Below, in pieces: positions 6,686 through 12,635 of a stretch of DNA of 14,191 nucleotides (position 1 is its first letter; the number at the start of each line of letters is the position of its first letter). The notes under the pieces are model-generated. The model was not told where the DNA came from, ran no database searches, and worked only from the letters and a program-made list of their open reading frames with translations. Source of the stretch: an uncultured Chlorobiota bacterium (GTDB lineage Bacteria; Bacteroidota; Kapaibacteriia; OLB7). The stretch lies in contig CAMLOB010000027.1 in NCBI GenBank assembly GCA_946481475.1, forward strand, positions 1 to 14,191. Reading direction: 5' to 3'. The position numbers were made by a program, and so were the translations under genes.

Positions 6686-9421
6686 ATGAACGTTTTCCAC
6701 AAACTACTATCCCGCACCGTCGGTACGCTGGCAGCCTTCCTGCTGTTCTGTGCCGGCGTTGCACAGGCACAGTGGACCCCGGTGATGCCGGTCCCGGCTA
6801 CAGGTGATTACTGGGGCTTCACAGCCGACTATCACGACGGCAAGATCTATACCTTCGGCGGCATTACCAACAGCAGCACAACTCTCAGCAACGCCACGTA
6901 CATCTATAATGTCGCCGCCAATACATGGCAGGCCGGAGCGAATATGCTCCAGGGAAGATATCAGCATATGTCCGCCGTGCTCAACGGCAAGATCTATCAG
7001 ATCGGCGGACTTGTCGGCCCTTCGAACCAGGTCGCCAGTTACACCAACACCGTAACGTCCTATGACCCGGTCGGCAACAACTTCAGTCAGGAGACGGCAA
7101 TGCCACGCTCGGCATACAGTGGTGCGGCAGTAGCGGTTGACGGAAAAATCTTTGTTCTCGGAGGACAGTTCCTTCAGGGGACGACTCTCTACTATACCGG
7201 CAATGCACTGGTCTACTCGAACGGCACCTGGACGGAAGTACAGGGAGGAGCACCCTACGTCGGTGCGAACCAGGCGGCAACCGTTATCGGTAACACGATT
7301 TATCTCTCCAGCGGTGTAGAAGTTGTCAACAACCAGCTTGTCTACGCAAACAAGGCATTCAAAGGGACTGTGAGTGGAACGTCCATCACGTGGACTCCGA
7401 TTGCCGCACCGCCGAGCCTTATGAACGGTGCGGTGATGGGTCAACTGGACGGGAAGCCGTTCATTGCCGCAGGGGCGTCGAACAGCGACGACTTCCGCGG
7501 AGCGTATGTCTATGATGATGCAACCAACACGTGGACGGCCTTCTACCAGCTTCCCTCGCAGCGTACCGGCGCTCGCATGGCCGGCGACGGCACGACTCCG
7601 TATCTGATTGGCGGCGAAGGGACCACGGAAGTATTGAAAGCAGAGTCCGGAGAAGCCGTACCGGTTGCCAGCATCGGCGAAGTGAACTTCCACATTGCCA
7701 TGCGTCCGGGCGATCAGCGGAATCTCAATATTCCGGTTGCCAACCTCGGTGTTGCCAGCCTTTCGGCGGAACTCAGTATTCAGGGAACCCCGTGGGTGAC
7801 CGGAAACAGCATCACGGTAAATCCGAGTCAGGCCGGCACTCTGGTTGCATCGGTCAATGCCACCGGTCTTGCAGACGGTCGTTATGAAGTTACGGGTACG
7901 ATCACAACCAATGATGCAAACAACACCGATGTTCCGGTCAACATCGACGTCTGGGTCTCCAGTGATCTGATCGTCAAGCCGACAACGGTCGTTCTTGAGG
8001 AAGCACACGGCACATGGTGCCCTCCGTGCGGAACCGCCGGCATTCCGGCAGTGGAAAACCTGGAGAGCACATACGGCGAGCGGGTTATCGTCCTCAGCTA
8101 CCACGACAAGGGGGGCAATCGCTACGATCCGTTCTCGATCACGCAGGGAGAGAGCCTGAACAACATGCTTGAACTGAATGCCTATCCTACCGGTGCGATC
8201 ATGCGCTGGACCTGGGATGGAAGCAAACAGCTCGGAGCCAACGTCTGGGCCGCCGCAGCGGCACAGGTCTTCGCCACGCAGCCGAACGCCATGGCTGCGG
8301 TTGAGGTGGATTCATACTCGTATGATCCGCAGACCCGCGAGGTTGATGCGATGGTTACTATAACGACCGCAACTCCCATTGCCTGGGGAGGAAACGCCTC
8401 GCTTCGTCTGACGGCAATTGTTACCGAAGACGGATATGAGTACAAGCAGGCCTATTCGGATAAACCGGAAGCGGTCATTGAGCACGAGAACGTAACGCGT
8501 CACTTCTGGCCGAACAACATGGGACAGGCCCTGAACGCACCGGCAGGATCGACCGTCGACAACAATTCGCTGATGAAGCCGGGAACTTCGATCACCGTTC
8601 CGGTGAAATTCACTGTTCCCGAATTCACGACACCGACCTCGAGCGGCGATCTGTCGAGCGTGCCGGTCACGCCCGAGAACTGCCACATCGTTTTCCTGGT
8701 CCACGTCAACAACGGAAGCGCTCTCGGACCGATTCTGGGAGCTCACAAGCAGGAGCTGACCGAAGGCTCCGTCAGCGGTCCGTCGATCGCCGTCGATTGG
8801 GGAACGACCTCGAAGGAATTCCTCTCCGGCGAGAGCGCTACCTACAGCTTCATGATCACGAATAACCGGAGCGAACCGGCTCAGATCACGATCAACCGCG
8901 CAGCACAGAATCTGCCGAACGGCTGGACAAGCGAAATCTGCACCGGTCCGAACGACTGTGATGATGCAGGAAACGTTGTCTACACCATCCCCGGCGACGG
9001 CACGCACACCTTCTATCTGAAGATTACCAGTGCAGCCTCCGAGGTTGGTGAGAACGGTACGGTACGGCTTGTGGTGCAGGGTCCGGGCGACTTCGTTGCA
9101 GACCAGACCTACGCCGCCAGCACCCGCACCAGCAGCGTTGCGGTACCGGGTGAGGTCGGCGGCCTGAGCATGCGGAGCATCACGCCGAACCCGGCCTCGA
9201 GCGTTGCACGGATCGACGTTTCGATTCCGGTCGGCAGCCAGACGACGCTGGAGATCTTCACGATCGGCGGTGAGAAGGTCGCAACCCTCTTCGAGGGGCG
9301 CCTGGAGGCAGGCATGCGGCAGATCGACGCCGACGTTTCGGCTCTTGAGAGCGGCAAGTATCTCCTTGTCCTCAAGTCGGGCGAGAAGAAGGTCAGCCGG
9401 ACGATAACGATCGTTCGTTAA
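6686..9421 (+). CDS. Secreted Kelch-propeller/Omp28-type thioredoxin-fold protein with T9SS sorting domain
   Basis: A 911-aa modular extracellular or surface protein. Order of parts: signal peptide (1-28, ending GVAQAQ); a Kelch-type beta-propeller (about 30-315) with repeated DGKIYTFGG, NGKIYQIGG and DGKIFVLGG strands and closing YLIGG; an Ig-like domain (about 330-425); an Omp28-like thioredoxin-fold domain (about 428-690) with redox motif WCPPC (Cys445, Cys448) and probable cis-Pro loop AYPTG (Pro501); a NEW3-like beta domain (about 698-815) with Cys752 and Cys758; and a T9SS type A sorting domain (about 826-911) starting ITPNPASS and ending SRTITIVR. Secretion through T9SS, with removal of the C-terminal domain, is expected. 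GGAG seven bases upstream supports the start. The CPPC motif suggests disulfide exchange outside the cell, but many Omp28 proteins lack proven activity. Substrate and partner are unknown. The next gene shares the NEW3-like and sorting modules. Confidence 0.92.
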   Translation: MNVFHKLLSRTVGTLAAFLLFCAGVAQAQWTPVMPVPATGDYWGFTADYHDGKIYTFGGITNSSTTLSNATYIYNVAANTWQAGANMLQGRYQHMSAVLNGKIYQIGGLVGPSNQVASYTNTVTSYDPVGNNFSQETAMPRSAYSGAAVAVDGKIFVLGGQFLQGTTLYYTGNALVYSNGTWTEVQGGAPYVGANQAATVIGNTIYLSSGVEVVNNQLVYANKAFKGTVSGTSITWTPIAAPPSLMNGAVMGQLDGKPFIAAGASNSDDFRGAYVYDDATNTWTAFYQLPSQRTGARMAGDGTTPYLIGGEGTTEVLKAESGEAVPVASIGEVNFHIAMRPGDQRNLNIPVANLGVASLSAELSIQGTPWVTGNSITVNPSQAGTLVASVNATGLADGRYEVTGTITTNDANNTDVPVNIDVWVSSDLIVKPTTVVLEEAHGTWCPPCGTAGIPAVENLESTYGERVIVLSYHDKGGNRYDPFSITQGESLNNMLELNAYPTGAIMRWTWDGSKQLGANVWAAAAAQVFATQPNAMAAVEVDSYSYDPQTREVDAMVTITTATPIAWGGNASLRLTAIVTEDGYEYKQAYSDKPEAVIEHENVTRHFWPNNMGQALNAPAGSTVDNNSLMKPGTSITVPVKFTVPEFTTPTSSGDLSSVPVTPENCHIVFLVHVNNGSALGPILGAHKQELTEGSVSGPSIAVDWGTTSKEFLSGESATYSFMITNNRSEPAQITINRAAQNLPNGWTSEICTGPNDCDDAGNVVYTIPGDGTHTFYLKITSAASEVGENGTVRLVVQGPGDFVADQTYAASTRTSSVAVPGEVGGLSMRSITPNPASSVARIDVSIPVGSQTTLEIFTIGGEKVATLFEGRLEAGMRQIDADVSALESGKYLLVLKSGEKKVSRTITIVR

Positions 9422-9443
9422 TCGGAAGGCAGGTAAGAAATGG

Positions 9444-9484
9444 ACACGATACCGGTTCGGGATTTTTCCGAGCCGGTATCGTGT
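9444..9484 (+). terminator. Long hairpin after the Kelch gene
   Basis: A 17-bp stem (ACACGATACCGGTTCGG with CCGAGCCGGTATCGTGT, one wobble) around the loop GATTTTT starts 23 nt after the stop. The sequence that follows, TTCCGTTTCG, is only mildly T-rich, so termination may be partial. It could equally act as a 3' stabilising hairpin between two co-transcribed genes. Confidence 0.7.
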
Positions 9485-9561
9485 TCCGTTTCGATCTCCC
9501 TCGCAAGTTCACAAACAGAGAAGGTAATAATCGTTTCAAGCATATTCGGATAAGGTTCATC

Positions 9562-10281
9562 ATGACAAAGAAATCAATCATTTTTTTCAGTGGGATCGTT
9601 GCTGCGGCGATGGTTATCCTGGCCGCCGGTCCCCTCTCGGCACAGGTAACCATGCAGCTCAACGATGAAGCCGACGTCGTCGTCAAGCCGGGCAAGTGGT
9701 ATGAGTACCACATCACCGTCAAGAACATGGGGCTGGCGACCGAAACGTTCCATGTCGTACGCAGCACAAACAACTTGCCGGATGAGAACTGGTTTTCAAC
9801 CATCTGCATGGAAGACTTCTGCTACCAGGCAGCGGAGAGCCGGACGAACAGCTACGAACTGGGTGTAGGTGAAGAGCACAAAATCAAGTTTACCGTCTAC
9901 GCCGGCAATGTTCCGGAGACAGAGGGCCACTTCGTTCTGAAGGTTATTACCGAAGGTTTCGGCGGCGGTGAGGCGGGTCAGGTGGAAATGAGCGTCACGG
10001 CATCGGATGCAAGCAGCGTTCCGGTCATTGCCGAGCCGACGCTCCTCCCCTATCCGAATCCGACAATCTCCGATCTGACGATTCCGCTCAGGGCAGTTGC
10101 CGATGCGGAGAGCGTGGAGATCTATTCGATTACCGGTGCGGTCGTCCGTTCGTTCGAGGGATCGGACGTTACAGGCGAATCACTGCGGATCAACACAGCC
10201 GATCTGGCACCGGGAGTCTACCATTACCGGATCTCAGGATCAACCGAGGCCCGTGTCGGCACCTTCCAGGTCGTCCGCTGA
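9562..10281 (+). CDS. Small secreted protein with NEW3-like two-cysteine module and T9SS sorting domain
   Basis: A 239-aa protein. It has a signal peptide (1-28, KKS start, hydrophobic core, ending PLSAQ), one beta-rich module (about 30-148) and a T9SS type A sorting domain (about 158-239, PYPNPTISDLTI to GTFQVVR). The central module contains NLPDENWFSTIC followed by MEDFC, giving Cys82 and Cys87. This matches NLPNGWTSEIC plus TGPNDC in the C-terminal part of the preceding 911-aa protein, so the two share a homologous domain with a likely disulfide. No enzyme motif is seen; a binding or structural extracellular role is possible. An in-frame ATG at 9481 lies inside the preceding hairpin and would bury the signal peptide. 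ATG 9562 has AAGG about eight bases upstream and is preferred. A strong terminator follows. No promoter of its own is evident, so it may depend on readthrough from the Kelch gene. Confidence 0.88.
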   Translation: MTKKSIIFFSGIVAAAMVILAAGPLSAQVTMQLNDEADVVVKPGKWYEYHITVKNMGLATETFHVVRSTNNLPDENWFSTICMEDFCYQAAESRTNSYELGVGEEHKIKFTVYAGNVPETEGHFVLKVITEGFGGGEAGQVEMSVTASDASSVPVIAEPTLLPYPNPTISDLTIPLRAVADAESVEIYSITGAVVRSFEGSDVTGESLRINTADLAPGVYHYRISGSTEARVGTFQVVR

Positions 10282-10316
10282 GCCATACGGCCATATTATC
10301 TTCTGTGAACTTCTCG

Positions 10317-10357
10317 ACCGGGACGATTGTTATAGCAATCGTCCCGGTTTGTTTTTT
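10317..10357 (+). terminator. Rho-independent terminator after the small T9SS gene
   Basis: A perfect 13-bp stem (ACCGGGACGATTG with CAATCGTCCCGGT) around a 6-nt loop, followed by TTTGTTTTTT. It ends transcription about 35-75 nt after the stop codon. Its T-tract overlaps the proposed -33 element of the sod promoter. Confidence 0.93.
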
Positions 10358-10378
10358 CATGTAGTTCCTCTACCTTTA
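10348..10378 (+). promoter_or_regulatory. Bacteroidota-type promoter of the superoxide dismutase gene
   Basis: TTTG at 10348-10351 and TACCTTTA at 10371-10378 (seven of eight to TAnnTTTG) are separated by 19 bp, matching the Bacteroidota promoter pattern. The -33 element lies inside the T-tract of the upstream terminator. The predicted leader is about 40 nt and contains AGGAG eight bases before the sod ATG. Confidence 0.5.
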
Positions 10379-10426
10379 GAGTCTCGAAATCCTTTTCATC
10401 AATAAAAGCATACAGGAGAGTTTTAC

Positions 10427-11053
10427 ATGGCTTACGAATGGAAGTTCAATCCACGTCCCTACAGCGATGAGGAGGCAGGGTCGCTGCTGGAGCCGGTGAT
10501 TGACGCCGAAACCGCCGACTGGCATTACAACAAGCATCACAAGGGATATGTCGACGCGATGAACAAGATCGAGTCGGAACTGGAAGATTCCGACCGCTCG
10601 GCCGCAAACGGCAACTATTCCCACATCGGCGAACTGAAACGCCGCTTTACCTGGAATCATGCCGGAGCGTTGCTGCACGACATCTACTGGGATGTGATGG
10701 GAGGAGACGGCGATACGTCGAAAGGACCGGAGGTGATTGCCGCCATCGAGGAAAACTTCGGCTCGTTCGATGCGTGGAAGGCCGATTTCAAGGCCGCCTG
10801 CGTCTCGGCAAAACTCTCCGGCTGGGGCGTACTCGTGCTGGATCAGCTCTACTCCGGACGCCTTATCAACCAGCTTGTCGACGAGCACCATTACGGTGCG
10901 ATGTGGGGAGGCATTCCGCTGATCCCCTGCGACGTGTTCGAACACGCATATTATCACAAGGATGGTCCCGGACGGGCCACTTATATCGACAACTTTATCG
11001 ACAATCTTCACTGGGGTCGCATCAACGATCGCTTCAAGAAGTTTGCCGGATAA
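10427..11053 (+). CDS. Fe/Mn-type superoxide dismutase
   Basis: Converts superoxide to hydrogen peroxide and oxygen in the cytoplasm; there is no signal peptide. The 208-aa length is normal. The four metal ligands are visible: His33 (DWHYNKHH), His84 (ALLHDIYW), Asp169 and His173 (PCDVFEHAYY). Tyr41 in KHHKGYV and the ENFGSFDAWKADF and SGWGVLVLD stretches are also typical. At the position that is Gln in classical FeSOD (AQVWNH) and Gly in MnSOD there is Gly80. In the region that carries the alternative hydrogen-bonding Gln in MnSOD there is EHH (His154/155), as in some archaeal and mycobacterial enzymes that use His. Metal choice cannot be read safely, and cambialistic use is possible. AGGAG eight bases upstream supports the start. 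It has its own apparent promoter and a 3' hairpin, so it is probably monocistronic or loosely linked to the Lon-domain gene. Confidence 0.95.
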   Translation: MAYEWKFNPRPYSDEEAGSLLEPVIDAETADWHYNKHHKGYVDAMNKIESELEDSDRSAANGNYSHIGELKRRFTWNHAGALLHDIYWDVMGGDGDTSKGPEVIAAIEENFGSFDAWKADFKAACVSAKLSGWGVLVLDQLYSGRLINQLVDEHHYGAMWGGIPLIPCDVFEHAYYHKDGPGRATYIDNFIDNLHWGRINDRFKKFAG

Positions 11054-11063
11054 ACCGTGCCGG

Positions 11064-11101
11064 AAACGGGGGACATTCCACGCTGTGAATGTCCCCCGTT
11101 T
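11064..11101 (+). terminator. Strong hairpin after the superoxide dismutase gene
   Basis: A perfect 15-bp stem (AAACGGGGGACATTC with GAATGTCCCCCGTTT) around an 8-nt loop begins 10 nt after the sod stop. The following CGTCTCCCCG is not a T-tract. It is therefore a terminator-like or mRNA-stabilising hairpin rather than a canonical intrinsic terminator. The next gene starts 57 nt downstream. Confidence 0.7.
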
Positions 11102-11158
11102 CGTCTCCCCGAATCGTTGGAAAGTCTTCCGATTCCCATCGAGACCGGACACCGCATT

Positions 11159-11782
11159 ATGAACGTCATCGGGTTATTTCCGCTGCATATCGTCCTCTTC
11201 CCCGAGGCATCCTATCCTCTTCACATCTTTGAAGAGCGCTACAAGAAGTTGATCGGGGAGTCGCTGCGTGAGGACCGGGAGTTCGGCATCAACCTGGTGG
11301 AAGGAGGCAAGATGTTCGAGGTCGGTTGCCGTGTAAAGGTAACCCGTATCCTGAAGGATTATCCCGACGGGCGCAGGGATATTGTTGTGACCGGTACGGC
11401 CCGTTATCGGGTCGTCAGAATCAGACCGAACGAGGCCCCTTACATCACCGCCGACACGATCCCGTATGACGACGAGATCTCGCAGGCCGAACACGAGACG
11501 CTGGAGGAGACCGTAAGGCTCTACAATGAACTTATCGAGCGGGCCTACGGCGAGGCGGAAGAACAGTTGAAGATCGAAGAATGGATCGGCCGTCTCCCCT
11601 CCTATCGTATCGCTCAGAAGTCCGGACTGGACCTGTTGATGCGACAACGTCTGCTGGAGATGCGTTCGGAGAACGAACGCCTGAGGATGCTGATCGATCA
11701 CCTGAAAACCGTCCTCCCGAAAATCCGCAGGGCCGATCAGGTCCGCCTGCTCAGCCGGAACGACGGCTATCTGAAGGGGTAG
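11159..11782 (+). CDS. Stand-alone Lon N-terminal (substrate-binding) domain protein
   Basis: A 207-aa protein made only of the PUA-like/Lon N-terminal domain. The diagnostic start LFPLHIVLFP...YPLHIFEERYKKLI is at 6-32, followed by the family's FGINLVEGG, EVGCRVKVTRIL and VTGTARYRV strands (about 42-86), then a helical C-terminal half (about 108-190). The AAA+ ATPase and Ser/Lys protease domains of Lon are absent, so it cannot itself degrade protein. Such proteins are common in bacteria and their role is not established; substrate recognition or adaptor function is a guess. The open frame extends upstream to ATG 11057, but that would run through the sod hairpin and add residues unlike the family. 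ATG 11159 begins exactly where homology begins, though no strong Shine-Dalgarno is seen. Its 3' end overlaps the convergent DUF2520 gene by 32 bp. Confidence 0.9.
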   Translation: MNVIGLFPLHIVLFPEASYPLHIFEERYKKLIGESLREDREFGINLVEGGKMFEVGCRVKVTRILKDYPDGRRDIVVTGTARYRVVRIRPNEAPYITADTIPYDDEISQAEHETLEETVRLYNELIERAYGEAEEQLKIEEWIGRLPSYRIAQKSGLDLLMRQRLLEMRSENERLRMLIDHLKTVLPKIRRADQVRLLSRNDGYLKG

Positions 11783-12635
11783 TTCCCGGCCCATCTCTTC
11801 CCCGCTCCTGCAACGCCCCCCTGGTCCTCTCCACAAGTTCCCTGAAAAGAGAAAGGAACAGGGGGAATTCGGTCTCGACAGCGGCAATATGTTTGCGGAT
11901 CGTCTCCTCATCTCCACGTGCCACCGGACCGGTCAGACCGACCGAAATCCCTCTGTCGGCAACAACACGAATGCTCTCTTCCATATACTCTTGCACAAGC
12001 CTTCGGGTCATTTCCGGTGCAATCCCCAACGACCGATAGATCTCCGCCGCCATCTCGAACAGGGCCATCGGATAGTTTGCCGCAATGGTGGCTGCCAGAT
12101 GGTAGAGCGTTCGCCGCTCATCCGGCACCTCGATCAGTCCCGATGAATAGTTTCGCAACAACGCGGCGACAACGGGGTGGAGATCGGGCGAGGAGAGCGT
12201 CACTCCCCAGATCGTCCAATCCGGAAACGTGAGATCCCCTCCGATAATCAGGTTGGGATGGAGAACCGCCGTGGAAGCGCTCCGCTGGAGCAAGGGATCG
12301 AGTCCTTTCAATGATGTGGCGCCGCTCGAATGAACTGCAAGTTTTCCGCGCCAGTCGCCGACTTCACGGGCCGCACGCCCGGCCGTCGCGACGATGGCAC
12401 TGTCCGGTACGGCAAGCCAGAGGATATCGAACGAGTCGGCATCGAGCCGGGAGAATGTGCCGTACACCGGCACATCCGGCAGACCTGTTCCGGTGGGGAA
12501 CTTCCCGGATCGCCGGGAGACGACGGCAACGACCGATTCCGGAAAGGACCGGAGGATGGTCCGGCCAAGTCTTCCGGTTCCGACAACAACAATACGCTCT
12601 CCTCTTCCTCGGAAGTTGCCCTCTCCGACGCTCAT
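11751..12635 (-). CDS. Rossmann-fold/DUF2520 domain protein (NADP-oxidoreductase-like)
   Basis: A 294-aa two-domain protein related to the F420/NADP oxidoreductase and 6-phosphogluconate dehydrogenase-like superfamily. The N-terminal Rossmann domain has the dinucleotide motif VVVGTGRLG (16-24) and ILWLAVPDSAI (71-81). The family-typical HSSGA (102-106) and LHPN (125-128) follow. The helical DUF2520 domain spans about 150-275, with LAATIAANYPMALFEMA and GPVARGDEETI. The C-terminal tail (276-294) is polar and probably disordered. The substrate is not known for this family. Its ATG overlaps the stop of the upstream OmpA-family gene as ATGA (12632-12635), so the two are almost certainly translationally coupled. 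The 3' end runs 32 bp into the convergent Lon-domain gene, and no terminator is visible between them. Confidence 0.9.
   Translation of the reverse strand: MSVGEGNFRGRGERIVVVGTGRLGRTILRSFPESVVAVVSRRSGKFPTGTGLPDVPVYGTFSRLDADSFDILWLAVPDSAIVATAGRAAREVGDWRGKLAVHSSGATSLKGLDPLLQRSASTAVLHPNLIIGGDLTFPDWTIWGVTLSSPDLHPVVAALLRNYSSGLIEVPDERRTLYHLAATIAANYPMALFEMAAEIYRSLGIAPEMTRRLVQEYMEESIRVVADRGISVGLTGPVARGDEETIRKHIAAVETEFPLFLSLFRELVERTRGALQERGRDGPGTTPSDSRRSG

Noticed and set aside
6707..8104. Long minus-strand open frame (465 codons) opposite the Kelch gene
   Set aside because: It lies wholly antisense to a gene with clear domains, signal peptide and ribosome-binding site. Its translation is rich in Cys, Arg and His with no recognisable fold. 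It is a codon-bias shadow.
9481..9561. Upstream ATG start for the small T9SS gene
   Set aside because: It starts inside the hairpin after the Kelch gene, lacks a ribosome-binding site and would place 27 charged residues before the signal peptide. ATG 9562 is better on all counts.
11057..11158. Upstream ATG start for the Lon-domain gene
   Set aside because: The extension would translate the sod hairpin and adds residues not seen in the family. Homology starts exactly at ATG 11159.
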